DNA of 64,000 nucleotides from Acetobacteraceae bacterium (GCA_004843345.1 CP039460.1:794921-858920); one strand, 5' to 3'; shown: positions 44,168 through 53,500, counted from the first letter of the stretch. The notes: a model not told the origin generated them from the sequence alone. Translations and numbers: made by a program.

Positions 44168-44518
44168 GTGAGAAATCTTCAAAAAATGCTGGTTTTGCCT
44201 GTTCTTGCTGGCGGTCTTTGGGCGGGTGCTGTTTCAGCGCAGGAAATGGGCGGTGCGGATATGATGTATCAGCAGGAAATGGCCTCTCAGCAATCCCAGC
44301 TCAACCAAAGCCCTCAGCAAATTATGGATCAGCAGCAGGCACAGCTCGCCCAACAGCAGCAGCATTTTGCCCAGCAGCAGATGGAAATGAATCAGCAGCA
44401 GGCGCTCTCCCAGCAAACGCTTGATAATCAGGCACAAATTCAGCAACAGCAAACCGATATGGCAGAGGCCTATGTCCAGAACATGCCAGATGGCGGCATG
44501 GCCGCCGCTGGGCATTAA
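44168..44518 (+). CDS. Exported Gln/Met-rich low-complexity protein
   Basis: A GTG at 44168 with AAAGGGA upstream starts a signal peptide (LQKMLVLPVLAGGLWAGAVSAQ). The mature ~90 residues are dominated by Gln (for example QQQAQLAQQQQHFAQQQ) with Met and Asn, ending in a Gly/Ala-rich tail. It would be a periplasmic coiled coil or metal-sequestering Met-rich peptide; the Met content and the nearby Fur box are noted only as coincidence. Confidence 0.55.
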   Translation: MRNLQKMLVLPVLAGGLWAGAVSAQEMGGADMMYQQEMASQQSQLNQSPQQIMDQQQAQLAQQQQHFAQQQMEMNQQQALSQQTLDNQAQIQQQQTDMAEAYVQNMPDGGMAAAGH

Positions 44519-44550
44519 CAGTGCCCTCTTTCAGCGCATCTAAAAGCTTA

Positions 44551-44590
44551 AAAAGCGTGCCTTGAAAAATTCGGGGCACGCTTTTCTTTT
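44551..44590 (+). terminator. Terminator of the Gln-rich protein gene
   Basis: AAAAGCGTGCC at 44551-44561 pairs with GGCACGCTTTT at 44575-44585, followed by CTTTT. Confidence 0.8.
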
Positions 44591-44699
44591 GGCAAAGAGA
44601 TAACAAGGTTAGCGTGTACCTTCGGAGATCTTAATTCTACTTTTCGTATCGTGTTTTTTTGAGCTTCTGCTCGCTTTCCGAAAAAAAGCTTAAAAGCGC

Positions 44700-45758
44700 T
44701 TAATTTGCGCCTTGATTGGCCCCGTCATGACTTCCCTCTTGGGGCGTATTATTCCCAGCCTGTTCTGGCATCTGTTCTGTGTTTTGCTGTGCATTCTGCT
44801 GAGCAGAATTTTGATTTTGTTCAGCATTTTGCTGATCGGGGTTTTGCTCTGAAGTTTGATTTTGTTCAGCGTTCTGCTGTGCATTTTGGGCGGCGATTTC
44901 TGCCGCTCTTCGTTCGGCTTCCTGCCGTTCACGCTCTCTTTGTTCTGCTTCCTGCCGTTCCCGTTCTCTTTGCTCGGCTTCTCTGCGTTCAGTCTCTCTT
45001 TTAACTTTTTCACGCTCCACAACCGCCAATAATCTGCTTTCAAAATTAGGAGAGATATAGGTTAGCGTATTGGGGAGCTTATTATAGGGGCTGTCGGAGA
45101 TAGCAGAGGAAAACAAAACACTCTTTTTGTCAAAATAGTCATAGCGGTACGCCCCTCTATGCCATGCTGGAAAATCTAATTTGCCACTCGAAAACAAAAT
45201 CTGGGCGAGGTTCATTTGCCACGCCTCTATCTGTTCGTGTTTGGCTTTTCCGTATTTCTCAATCAATTGATTTCTAAGGGCTGCCAGCCCTGTATCCCAA
45301 GGCAATCCCCCTGGCGTGGCCTGCAAATATAATTTCACGAGGCTTAAACCGCCATCAAGATAAAAAAGATACAAAGATTGCGGTGTTTTCTTTTCCGAGG
45401 TCACAGAAGGAAGCGCCGACCATTCACAGGAGGCAATCACAATTCCAGATTTTAAAACAGCCACATCTTCTGGATTAGAAAGGTCATATGCTCCATTCTT
45501 TCCATGTCCTTGGGGTTGCTGTTCTAGATTTCCTTTTTCAAGCCCTACTTTGGAAATTTTCCACCCATACCAGTCACCGCCATTCTCTCCCGTGCAGAGA
45601 TTAGCCGTTGCAAGCGCATAGACATCTGTTCCAAACTTTAGGCCACGAAAGCCGTCCTCCGCATGCGAAAGCGACGGGAGAAAAGGGATTAAAAGCAAGG
45701 CAGGCAGGTATTTCGTTAATGTTTTTAACACGCCAAAAACTCTCAAAAGGACAAACAA
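44700..45758 (-). CDS. Exported protein with charged and Asn/Gln repeat tail
   Basis: A long N-terminus with a hydrophobic core (TLTKYLPALLLIPFLPSLSHAE) acts as signal peptide. The folded part (about residues 35-255) contains paired Cys (NLCTGENGG and IASCEW) and the aromatic YRYDYFDKKSVLFSS. From residue ~258 there is a strongly charged helical repeat (EREKVKRETERREAEQRERERQ, shown here as a pattern of R-E-R-Q units) and then NAEQN/QQNAEQ repeats. This suggests a periplasm-spanning helix, TolA-like in plan. Not recognised as a family. Confidence 0.6.
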   Translation of the reverse strand: MFVLLRVFGVLKTLTKYLPALLLIPFLPSLSHAEDGFRGLKFGTDVYALATANLCTGENGGDWYGWKISKVGLEKGNLEQQPQGHGKNGAYDLSNPEDVAVLKSGIVIASCEWSALPSVTSEKKTPQSLYLFYLDGGLSLVKLYLQATPGGLPWDTGLAALRNQLIEKYGKAKHEQIEAWQMNLAQILFSSGKLDFPAWHRGAYRYDYFDKKSVLFSSAISDSPYNKLPNTLTYISPNFESRLLAVVEREKVKRETERREAEQRERERQEAEQRERERQEAERRAAEIAAQNAQQNAEQNQTSEQNPDQQNAEQNQNSAQQNAQQNTEQMPEQAGNNTPQEGSHDGANQGAN

Positions 45759-45837
45759 CTTTCAAAAGCAGACTAGCACGCCTTCTCTCATCTCAAAATC
45801 CACCTTGCGTAAAACTTTTCCACTCGCTTTCATAACA

Positions 45838-45870
45838 AAACGTGCCCTGAAGGATTCAGGGCACGTTTCT
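45838..45870. terminator. Terminator after the PD-(D/E)XK gene
   Basis: CGTGCCCTGAA at 45841-45851 pairs perfectly with TTCAGGGCACG at 45855-45865 around a three-base loop, with A-run before and T-run after. Confidence 0.8.
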
Positions 45871-45903
45871 TTTTGAGACTCTTCTTTCATAAGTCTCGTA
45901 ACT

Positions 45904-47004
45904 TTAGTCTTGGAATTGTTCGGCTTTTCTCATCATGGCGGAAATTTTATCGAGGCAGGCGAAAGTGGCCTCAAGGTCAAGTTTTCCGTCCTCTTTGCGT
46001 TTTAGCCAATCATCTTTATCGCCAATAATGGCAACCGCAGAAGTTGAGCCTAAACGCCGTCTTGAAACACGGGTCACTTGAATGCCGTCTTCTGATCCTG
46101 CTTTTTGCAGGACTTCGAGAAATTTATCCCAAATTTCCCATGTCAAAGCGGCACTAGGCTGACTGTGAAGGCGGACGAAAAGACGGTTCTCCATACCGCC
46201 CCTTTCACCGCTCATCCATGATTCAATTTGAAGGTACGGCACTACCCCTTTGAATCTTCCCCAGCTCCAAAAAGCCCCTAGAAAACCGCCATTGGCATTC
46301 GAAACATATTTCCATGTCAGGCTCTCATCTCTGCCAGTCTCAGTTTCCTGTTTTTCGAAATACGCGGCCAAGGCGGTAAAAAAGCCTTCTTCGCCTTCAT
46401 ATTCCCATTTTCCAACAGGAGAGGTTAAATAGGTCTGGAAAGCCCTTTCCTTTTCTTGGAGATAATCCAAGAACTGGTTGATAATCTCATTCCCTGGGAC
46501 TTTTTTCTGAATTTCTTCCAAAATGCTAAGAAGTTCCTGCCGACCCAAAAAAGAATATTTTTTAAAATCTATCTTTCCCAACTCTTGTGGCTGAGGATTA
46601 CCTGTTTTGAGATAAAGCGCCCCAACCTTACGATCCGAAAATTTTGTGTTAATTTTATCCCAATATGTTTTTAATTGATCCCCATGCTCTTGAGCATTAA
46701 CCTTGTCCTCAATCAACAGGACTATTTTTTCATCTAGTTTCACCAGCAAATCTGTATGTTCAAACTGCTTTAAAATTTCGATGTTTTGATAGGAAAATTT
46801 TTCGAATTCGATTTTTTCTTCGAACTTGGCCTTTTTTAACAATGCGGCAAGAAAAAATTTTCCAGCCTCGTGCATTTTAGGAAAATCAGTGGCAAATTTA
46901 GAATCTGCATAGCTCAAAAGCCAAGTAAAAACGGCGTCTTGCGACAGCTCGGACGGTGCGTAATAGAACAGATTAGGTTCGGGGATATGTGTCGTTTGGG
47001 GCAT
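45904..47004 (-). CDS. PD-(D/E)XK nuclease superfamily protein
   Basis: The start at 47004 (MPQTTHIPEPNLFYYAPS) is preferred to the one at 47019. Residues ~75-105 contain EHTDLLVKLDEKIVLLIEDKV, giving the Asp...Glu-x-Lys pattern of the PD-(D/E)XK fold, preceded by APSELSQDAVFTWLLSYAD, typical of the PDDEXK_4-like family of stand-alone nucleases. A Gln/Glu helix (HGDQLKTYWDKI) follows as in those proteins. The C-terminal ~170 residues are a separate domain with many Trp. A defence or repair role is usual; no partner gene is adjacent. Confidence 0.75.
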   Translation of the reverse strand: MPQTTHIPEPNLFYYAPSELSQDAVFTWLLSYADSKFATDFPKMHEAGKFFLAALLKKAKFEEKIEFEKFSYQNIEILKQFEHTDLLVKLDEKIVLLIEDKVNAQEHGDQLKTYWDKINTKFSDRKVGALYLKTGNPQPQELGKIDFKKYSFLGRQELLSILEEIQKKVPGNEIINQFLDYLQEKERAFQTYLTSPVGKWEYEGEEGFFTALAAYFEKQETETGRDESLTWKYVSNANGGFLGAFWSWGRFKGVVPYLQIESWMSGERGGMENRLFVRLHSQPSAALTWEIWDKFLEVLQKAGSEDGIQVTRVSRRRLGSTSAVAIIGDKDDWLKRKEDGKLDLEATFACLDKISAMMRKAEQFQD

Positions 47005-47240
47005 CAGAGTCACTTTCAAAAATTGAATCTCTGGAGACGCACTTTAGCACAAGCGCTATTTGGAGGCTTTTTTAAAAGCAACCTGCCTTCACATTTTGCA
47101 CTCAAAAATTCTCTTAAAAAAAGATCAAAAACTAGAAGCGTGTTTTGAAAGCGAAATTTCAAGCCCTTGTTTAAAAAATCCTGCGGCTTATCTCGGAAAA
47201 AGAAGACCTTGTTTCCAAATCAAAGAAGTAGAATGCCAAA

Positions 47241-48164
47241 ATGACTAACTTGTCAAAAGCCCCGATTGCCGACAAAGCAGAACGTGACGCTTATTTCCCC
47301 TCTGAATTTTCACTCAGCCAATTTACCGCCCCGACAACAGGCGCAAAAACGCCTGTTTACGACAGAAAATATACAGGCTCGAAAAAGATTTTGGTGATTG
47401 CGACCCAAGAGCGCTATCTCCCTTTGAAAGAAGGCAAGTTTTTCTCCAGCGGAAACCACCCCGTCGAAACACTTCTCCCAATGGCGCATCTTCATGCGGC
47501 AGGGTTTGAGTTCGACATCGCCACCCCTTCGGGCGAGCATGTAAAGTTCGAGGAATGGGCTTTTCCTTCCCAAGACAAGCTCATTTTAGAGATTTTTCAG
47601 AAATATCAGCCAGCCTTTACCAATCCGCTGGATTTAAGGCGTGTTGTGCAAAATGGCGGTCTAGGGAAGGATTCAGACTATCTTGCAGTTTTCATTCCGG
47701 GCGGTCATGGCGTGCTCAACACAATCCCTTTGAGCCACAATGTGGGGCAGATTTTAAAACAGGCCATTGAAGGGCAGAAATTCATTATCACGCTTTGCCA
47801 TGGCCCTGCCTGTCTGCTTTCTCTTTCCGTGCTTGGCAGAAAATCTGAAAATCCAGAGGAGCGTCTGAATTTTGCAGACCCTGCCAAACTTTCCAACTTA
47901 CGGGAAAATCCGCTTGCTGGTTTTGAAATTTGCGCCTTCCCCGATCAGATTGACAAAGAGATGCTCCAATCAATTGGCTATATCCCTGCCCCAATGCAGT
48001 GGTTTATTGGCGAGGCGCTTGAAAAACAGGGGCTGAAAATCCTGCCAAGCCCTGAACTCGGCCGTGTGCATCGAGACCGCATTCTCCTCACAGGGGACAG
48101 CCCTGTCGCCGCAGATGCGCTCGGCAAGCTGGCTGCCGAAACCTTCTTAGAGGCTTTTGCCTAA
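47241..48164 (+). CDS. hchA: HchA/Hsp31-like DJ-1 superfamily protein
   Basis: The 307-residue protein is colinear with E. coli Hsp31: GSKKILVIATQERYLPL, the metal/Glu site region GKFFSSGNHPVETLLPM, AVFIPGGHGVL and the nucleophile elbow TLCHGPA with the catalytic Cys. HchA acts as glyoxalase III/deglycase and holding chaperone in the cytosol, protecting from methylglyoxal and heat. It is followed after 34 bases by an NAD(P)H quinone reductase-like gene on the same strand, consistent with a carbonyl/oxidative-stress pair. Confidence 0.9.
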   Translation: MTNLSKAPIADKAERDAYFPSEFSLSQFTAPTTGAKTPVYDRKYTGSKKILVIATQERYLPLKEGKFFSSGNHPVETLLPMAHLHAAGFEFDIATPSGEHVKFEEWAFPSQDKLILEIFQKYQPAFTNPLDLRRVVQNGGLGKDSDYLAVFIPGGHGVLNTIPLSHNVGQILKQAIEGQKFIITLCHGPACLLSLSVLGRKSENPEERLNFADPAKLSNLRENPLAGFEICAFPDQIDKEMLQSIGYIPAPMQWFIGEALEKQGLKILPSPELGRVHRDRILLTGDSPVAADALGKLAAETFLEAFA

Positions 48165-48198
48165 CTTTTACCTCTCCTCATTAAAGGAAAATTTCCCG

Positions 48199-49266
48199 AT
48201 GAAAGCGCTTGTTTTTAACGAATTTGGCAATCCTGAAACGGTTTTGGAGGATAGAGATGCTTCCCTCCGTCCGTTACAGAAGGATGAAGTGCGCATCCGC
48301 ATGCTTCTCGCCCCTATTCACAACCATCATCTCTGGTATATCAAAGGGCAATATGGGATTAAACCCCGTCTGCCAGCCGTGCCCGGTGATGAAGCTTTAG
48401 GCATTATTGAAGAAGTCGGCTCGGCGATTGTCGGTCTTAAAAAAGGGCAAAAAGTCATTGCCTGCAAAATGTGGGGCGCTTGGGCAGAGGAATTTATTGC
48501 CAAAGGCGGTGATGTTGTCCCCGTTCCCGAAGGCGTTCCTGATGAGATTGCCGCCCAGCTCCTTTCCATGCCTTTAAGTGCGATGATGCTTTTGGGGGCA
48601 ACAAAGGCGAAGGCTGGCGAATGGGTGATTCAAAATGCCTCGAATGGTGCGGTCGGGAAAGTGCTTGCGCCGATTGGCAAAAGCCGAGGAATCCATGTTC
48701 TCAGCCTTGTCCGTTCGCAAAAAGCCAAAAGGGAAATGTTAGAGGCCAAAATTGAGCCTGTGGTTTCTACCGATGAAGTGGACTGGAAAGATCAGGTTGT
48801 GCGCATCACAGGCGGAAAAGCTGTCGCTGGCGTTGATTCCGTTGGCGGTCAAGCAGGCGGTGAAATGCTTTCCCTTCTCGGCAAAGGGGGCGTTCTCATC
48901 TCCTTTGGCGCAATGAGCGGTGAAGCCATTCAAATTGACCCTTCTGATTTGATTTTCCGTAATAAGAAAATTCGCGGCTTTTGGGCGACCCAAGCGGCCA
49001 AAGAAATTCCCTCCGAAGCCAAGCTCAAAATGCTTGGCAATCTTGCGAAATCCATTTTTGCAGGGGAAATGAATCCAAAAGATGCCGGCGGACTTAATTT
49101 AGAACGTCTCTCCAAAGGGTTTGCCATTCGCAAAATCGCCGCTCTGGTCAAGGCAGGCAAAATACAGCTCCCTGTGGCGGGCACATATCCGCTTGCGGAT
49201 TATAAAGAGGCCTTAAAAGCCTCCGAAGAAGCTGGCCGAAAAGGAAAAATTCTTTTCCGTCCTTGA
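48199..49266 (+). CDS. Medium-chain dehydrogenase/reductase (quinone/enoyl reductase-like)
   Basis: The ATG at 48199 has AAAGGAAA upstream; the frame from 48157 overlaps the previous gene. The 355-residue protein has the GroES-like N-domain (MKALVFNEFGNPETVL, VPGDEALGIIEEVGS) and the Rossmann motif WVIQNASNGAVGKVLA. It lacks the zinc ligands of alcohol dehydrogenases, so it fits the quinone oxidoreductase or 2-enoyl thioester reductase branch. It probably detoxifies carbonyls together with the HchA-like product. Confidence 0.85.
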   Translation: MKALVFNEFGNPETVLEDRDASLRPLQKDEVRIRMLLAPIHNHHLWYIKGQYGIKPRLPAVPGDEALGIIEEVGSAIVGLKKGQKVIACKMWGAWAEEFIAKGGDVVPVPEGVPDEIAAQLLSMPLSAMMLLGATKAKAGEWVIQNASNGAVGKVLAPIGKSRGIHVLSLVRSQKAKREMLEAKIEPVVSTDEVDWKDQVVRITGGKAVAGVDSVGGQAGGEMLSLLGKGGVLISFGAMSGEAIQIDPSDLIFRNKKIRGFWATQAAKEIPSEAKLKMLGNLAKSIFAGEMNPKDAGGLNLERLSKGFAIRKIAALVKAGKIQLPVAGTYPLADYKEALKASEEAGRKGKILFRP

Positions 49267-49296
49267 TTTCTGTTTTCCTCATGCCTCTTCAAAGGC

Positions 49297-49328
49297 AAAA
49301 AGGGCGCTGACAAAGCGCCCTTTTCTTT
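49297..49328 (+). terminator. Terminator between convergent genes
   Basis: AAAAGGGCGC at 49297-49306 pairs with GCGCCCTTTT at 49315-49324, followed by CTTTTC. Confidence 0.8.
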
Positions 49329-49341
49329 TCACGCCGTTTTA

Positions 49342-50433
49342 TCAGCCTTTATGGATGATAGAAGGGGCGGAATGTCCGCCTGTGCTGCCCCAAATTTCCC
49401 CTGTTGTATAGGTGGTTTCGGTGCTGGCAAGGGTCACATAAAGCGGCGCAAGCTCCGCAGGCTGTCCCGGACGGTGGAAAGATGTATCCGAGCCAAAGGT
49501 TGGAATACTGTCGCCGCCAAATTGTTTAAACACTTCTTGGGGTACAGCGCCTGAAATCTGGAGCGGTGTCCAGAAAGGCCCGGGCGCAACCGAATTGACA
49601 CGAATGCCTTTTTGAATCAAAAGCTGTGTGCCAAGCGACTGGGTCATATTTGCAATCCCTGCCTTTGTCATCGCATAATCGACCAGGGTTGGGCTGGGTA
49701 AAGTTGCCTGACGGGAGGTCGTTGTCACAATCGTGCTGCCTTCTGGCATGATTTTCGCCGCTTCCCGAATGAGCCAGAACAGCGCATACAAATTCGTTTT
49801 GACCGTCCAATCAAAATCCTCTGTGCTAAGGGTGGTAATGTCTTCACAAAAGCGCTGACGGCCGGCGGTCACAATCAAGCAATCCAATCCGCCCAATTTC
49901 TCCGCAGACTCTTTAACCAAAGACTGGCAGAATTTTTCTTCTCTCAAATCCCCCGGCAACAAGAAGACTTTGCGTCCTGCCTCTTTGATATATTTTGCGC
50001 AATCTTCGGCATCGCCCTGCTCTTGTGGCAAATAATTCAGGACAATATCCGCCCCCTCACGGGCAAAGGCAATCGCTACCGCACGGCCAATCCCTGAATC
50101 ACCGCCTGCAATTAAGGCTTTACGCCCTGCCATTCGGCCAGAGCCTTTATAAGATTTTTCACCACAATCAGGTACAGGAGTCATTTTTGACTGAATACCC
50201 GGCCAAGGCTGTTCTTGGGAATGATAGGCTGGGGCTGGATAAAGCCCTGCTGGATTGGCAGGCGCAGCGGATTTATGGCCTCCACCAAGGGCAGCCTGCG
50301 CCCTGCCAGCTCCCAGCGCTCCCGTGACGCCTAAGGCTGCAACGCCCATACCGCCACGGAATAAGTTACGCCGTGTTGCCGAGATTTCCGGTTCTGCTTG
50401 TTTTTTTTGAGAGTTATCATGGGAAAATTTCAT
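49342..50433 (-). CDS. SDR-family oxidoreductase with Tat signal
   Basis: The N-terminus contains the twin-arginine sequence TRRNLFRGGMG with a hydrophobic stretch and AQA cleavage site, so the folded enzyme is probably exported. The catalytic part has the NADP(H)-binding GGDSGIGRAVAIAF, the internal VTAGRQ, and the active-site Ser and Tyr/Lys in TTTSRQATLPSP and YAMTK. The sequence before the Rossmann fold (SKMTPVPDCGEKSYKGSGR) is as in YghA-like glucose/aldehyde dehydrogenases. 363 residues. Substrate unknown; an exported SDR is unusual because cytosolic NADPH would not be available. Confidence 0.85.
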   Translation of the reverse strand: MKFSHDNSQKKQAEPEISATRRNLFRGGMGVAALGVTGALGAGRAQAALGGGHKSAAPANPAGLYPAPAYHSQEQPWPGIQSKMTPVPDCGEKSYKGSGRMAGRKALIAGGDSGIGRAVAIAFAREGADIVLNYLPQEQGDAEDCAKYIKEAGRKVFLLPGDLREEKFCQSLVKESAEKLGGLDCLIVTAGRQRFCEDITTLSTEDFDWTVKTNLYALFWLIREAAKIMPEGSTIVTTTSRQATLPSPTLVDYAMTKAGIANMTQSLGTQLLIQKGIRVNSVAPGPFWTPLQISGAVPQEVFKQFGGDSIPTFGSDTSFHRPGQPAELAPLYVTLASTETTYTTGEIWGSTGGHSAPSIIHKG

Positions 50434-50518
50434 GCGACCTTCCTTTCCTGTCTCATGTTCATTTTTGTAAAATTACCCTTTGATGAAACACTTTAATCCC
50501 AAGAGGGTAAAGGAATTT

Positions 50519-51562
50519 TTATCCCGGAATCGGCCATTTCGGTTTAGGCGCATTGGCAGGATGGCGATAGCGTCCCCAGCCTGCATCTGTTCTCGCACTC
50601 CGCAGAGGCATTTTTGAACAGCTCATCCAGCTTTGCTCCGCTGGACTGACCCAAGACGGGCCATAGCACCAGCCTTCTTTTTGAAGCTGGTCTTCGACCA
50701 TTTCCGCAAAATAACGGGCGATAAAAACTTGCGCCCGCACAACATCATCTTCACTTGAGCCAATATCAGCCATTTCATTGAGGAAAAACCATTGCTGGAT
50801 TTGCGTGTCTCTCGGCTCATTTTTGAGAATTTTCACAAATTCTGTTTGTTCTGGAATCGCATTTTGACAGCTTGTCCAGCCTGAAAGCTGGGAATCCCAT
50901 GTCGGGCAGGCCTCTAAAAATTTAGGAATAATCGGATAAATATAGCTGCGCAGATCACGCTGCCCTTTGGTTAAATTAAACCAAAGCGAAATTTTCTGCT
51001 CCAAAGCCTGATTACTGCGGTTCAAAGGGTGTATCGGCGGCGCAGTAACTTCGGGCACTTTGCCATTCATCGCCTCCGAAACCATCGGATCGCTGGCATC
51101 ATTCATCGTCTCGGACGGCATGACCTCCAATTCCTGCATGGCCTGCTGTGCGGGGTCTGGCGCAAACTGCTTGGTATCCTCATTATTCATCCGTTTTTCA
51201 ACCATGCCTCTGGAATGGCTGAGATCAGAAACGTAGCCTTTGATTTTACCGGCCTCGGTCATTTGTTTACCGCCATAACCCGGCCCTGTGGGATAGCGTG
51301 GCGCTTCAGACGCTGGGTGAAGCGGAGGACTTGGCGCTGGAGGCAAATCTTTTATCTGCTCTTTCGAGAGTTTTGGCGCAACAGGCAGCGGCAAGACCAT
51401 TTCTTCCTCTTCGTCCGCTTTATGTGCCTGCGCTGATACAGAAAAACAGGCTAAAAAAACGAAACAAGCAACAGCCCCTAGCGTTGTGGCATGCAAATGC
51501 CCGTTGCGCTTTTGAAAGCGTTTGGAAAAAGGCGCAAAAAGAGGAAAAATCTGTTTCATCAT
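50519..51562 (-). CDS. Exported protein with two W-x-S-C motifs
   Basis: The ATG at 51562 is chosen among three nearby starts. A long basic n-region precedes the signal core (TTLGAVACFVFLACFSVSAQA). After a Pro-rich linker (residues ~60-110) and a Met/Glu-rich region, the C-terminal domain (about 190-330) contains SGWTSCQNAIPEQ and EQSWMSCSKMPLR, two similar Cys-containing segments, and WFFLNEMADIGS. Family not recognised. The adjacent divergent gene encodes a lipoprotein with similar Cys/Trp-rich composition. Confidence 0.55.
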   Translation of the reverse strand: MMKQIFPLFAPFSKRFQKRNGHLHATTLGAVACFVFLACFSVSAQAHKADEEEEMVLPLPVAPKLSKEQIKDLPPAPSPPLHPASEAPRYPTGPGYGGKQMTEAGKIKGYVSDLSHSRGMVEKRMNNEDTKQFAPDPAQQAMQELEVMPSETMNDASDPMVSEAMNGKVPEVTAPPIHPLNRSNQALEQKISLWFNLTKGQRDLRSYIYPIIPKFLEACPTWDSQLSGWTSCQNAIPEQTEFVKILKNEPRDTQIQQWFFLNEMADIGSSEDDVVRAQVFIARYFAEMVEDQLQKEGWCYGPSWVSPAEQSWMSCSKMPLRSARTDAGWGRYRHPANAPKPKWPIPG

Positions 51563-51690
51563 ATCGTTTCTAAGCGTCACTTTTACCGAAAGTAAAGCGA
51601 TATTATCGGCTTAAACTTGAAGTTTTAAAAATTAACCCTATAAAATTAACGCTGCAACCTCTTTTGGATTTTACTGCATTGAAAAGCCCC

Positions 51691-52425
51691 ATGAAGCCCT
51701 TCAAGAAAATTTGCTTATTGCCATCGGCCCTTTTACTTTCTGTTTTTTCCCTAACAGGCTGTGAGAAAGACCTTGGTGTCTCTCCTGACCAAGCGCCAGA
51801 CAGCGCTACCATCACTTTTTGCGACAATACGGGTCTTGGCTGCCACCGTATTGCCAATAAGGCCGAATGGACTCAGCTTTATAATGAAAGCGGCCGCTAT
51901 CCTGTCGGCACATGGAAAGCCCCTTGGGGTAAAAGATATATTATTCCCTATGGCTATAATCATAATGATAAATGGGTTGAGGCTTGGAAAACAGCAGAAA
52001 GAGACTGTGCTGTAAATGATAAATGCGACTTCCCTTCCTTTGTCCAGCAGGCTAGAAAAACCCATAAAAGCATGCTCCACCGTCTTGATGAGTATAATTT
52101 TCCAAAAGCCTTCCGCCCCTTTTTCCAGCCCACGATGAAAAAATTGCAAAGCAAGGGCGAAACGCAATATCAATGCGACCTTTTCACCTATATTTGCACC
52201 CCTTTTATCGATCACCCGGATCAGCAGGTCGGGTTTTACCGTCCGCACCAGCCTCTGACCTACATCACGCCGCCAACAGAGCTGACAAGTGCCGCACCCC
52301 TTGCAGGCGCTGGGTCAGAAACAGCTTTTGTGACGCCAAAAGATGGGGATTCTGTACCGCAAACAGCCCAAGAAAAGAAAGACAAGGCAGCGCCTGTGCC
52401 GACCGCTTCTGAAGTGATGAAATGA
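51691..52425 (+). CDS. Lipoprotein with a Cys-rich domain, paralogue 1
   Basis: The signal peptide MKPFKKICLLPSALLLSVFS ends in the lipobox LTGC. The mature domain shows TFCDNTGLGCHR, APWGKRYIIPYGYNHND, RDCAVNDKCDFPSFVQQARKTHK, FRPFFQP and YQCDLFTYICTPF, with about eight Cys in conserved spacing. The same order is in the product of the next gene (52448). The tail is low complexity. Two copies in tandem with alternative anchoring (lipid here, soluble there) suggest a periplasmic complex. Family not recognised. Confidence 0.6.
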   Translation: MKPFKKICLLPSALLLSVFSLTGCEKDLGVSPDQAPDSATITFCDNTGLGCHRIANKAEWTQLYNESGRYPVGTWKAPWGKRYIIPYGYNHNDKWVEAWKTAERDCAVNDKCDFPSFVQQARKTHKSMLHRLDEYNFPKAFRPFFQPTMKKLQSKGETQYQCDLFTYICTPFIDHPDQQVGFYRPHQPLTYITPPTELTSAAPLAGAGSETAFVTPKDGDSVPQTAQEKKDKAAPVPTASEVMK

Positions 52426-52447
52426 CTTTGACGGCTGTGAATTTCCT

Positions 52448-53419
52448 ATGAAACTTTCCGCTTTTTCCGCTTCACTTTCCCAAAGGATTTTTCTAGGGAC
52501 ATTTGGTTTATTCTTGCCGATGACGCCTGCTTTGGCCGTTGTCTCTGAGCCTGCACCGCCGCCTGAAAGGGCGATGGACGATTTAAGGCCGCTTTTTGAG
52601 CCGATTGAACCGACCCATATCCCCACCTATATGGTGCCTGTGAAGCCTGAAAAGAAAAAATCGCCGCCTTTGCCTTATTCTGGATTACACAAAGGCCCTC
52701 AAACCATTTTAATGTGCCTTGATTCTGGCCTTGCCTGTTTCAAGCCTGAAACGGTTGAGGAATGGCAGATGCTTTGGCTGGGCAGTAATGGCGAGGCCAC
52801 TCTTTGGGAATCTCCTTGGGGACGGAATTATCTCATTCCCAAAGGGTTTAACCACCGTGATGACTGGGTGAATGAATGGCAAGCCGCCTCGGATAACTGT
52901 ATTTTTGAAGAAAGATGCGACTTTCCTGAATTTGTGCGCAAAGCCAGAAAAGCCCATAAAGACGAGCTGACACGGCTCAAAGTTGATCATTTGCCTTCTC
53001 TCTACCGCCCCTTCTTTCAGCCTAAATTTTTAACGCTGAAAAGCAAAGGAAAAATGCAATATCAGTGCGACCGTGTAACCCTCGCCTGTACGCCCTTTAC
53101 GATCAAAGAAGATGGACATTTGGAAGGGATTTACAGGCCTTTTTTACAGCTGATGTATGTCACGCCTTTGCCCGAAAAGGTCACGCCCAAAGCGGTAGCG
53201 CAAAAACAGCGCCAAAAGCCAAAGCAGGACGTTGAAGCCAATACAGGCTATATGGGCAGTGAAGCCGATGAAACAGGCGAAGTCAAATCAGCGCCTCCGC
53301 CAGCCCTCCCCAAACGCCAAGTGATTGACCCGAAAAGCGAAAGCCCTTTACCGAAAAACGCAAAAAAACCGTCTCAAAAGGCTTCTGCTCCGAAAAGCGC
53401 CCCTGAAAAGGCAAAATAA
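52448..53419 (+). CDS. Exported protein with the same Cys-rich domain, paralogue 2
   Basis: A signal peptide (RIFLGTFGLFLPMTPALAV) is followed by a Pro-rich linker and the domain shared with the upstream lipoprotein: LDSGLACFKPETVEEW, SPWGRNYLIPKGFNHRDDW, EERCDFPEFVRKARKAHK, YRPFFQP, YQCDRVTLACTPF. Identity over ~150 residues is about half by eye. The C-terminal 100 residues are Lys/Pro/Ala-rich. Starts 23 bases after the upstream stop, so one operon. Confidence 0.6.
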   Translation: MKLSAFSASLSQRIFLGTFGLFLPMTPALAVVSEPAPPPERAMDDLRPLFEPIEPTHIPTYMVPVKPEKKKSPPLPYSGLHKGPQTILMCLDSGLACFKPETVEEWQMLWLGSNGEATLWESPWGRNYLIPKGFNHRDDWVNEWQAASDNCIFEERCDFPEFVRKARKAHKDELTRLKVDHLPSLYRPFFQPKFLTLKSKGKMQYQCDRVTLACTPFTIKEDGHLEGIYRPFLQLMYVTPLPEKVTPKAVAQKQRQKPKQDVEANTGYMGSEADETGEVKSAPPPALPKRQVIDPKSESPLPKNAKKPSQKASAPKSAPEKAK

Positions 53420-53500
53420 AAGATGTTTTTTTTAAAGGAATAGCCTAAGCTGACTCTATCCTCCAGACTGACAAAAAAGGCTGTTAAGCAGATTATTCAA

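Noticed and set aside
44168-44518. Gln/Met-rich protein as part of an iron or copper system because of the nearby Fur box
   Set aside because: A strong terminator lies between the Fur-box promoter and this gene, so a link is not shown.
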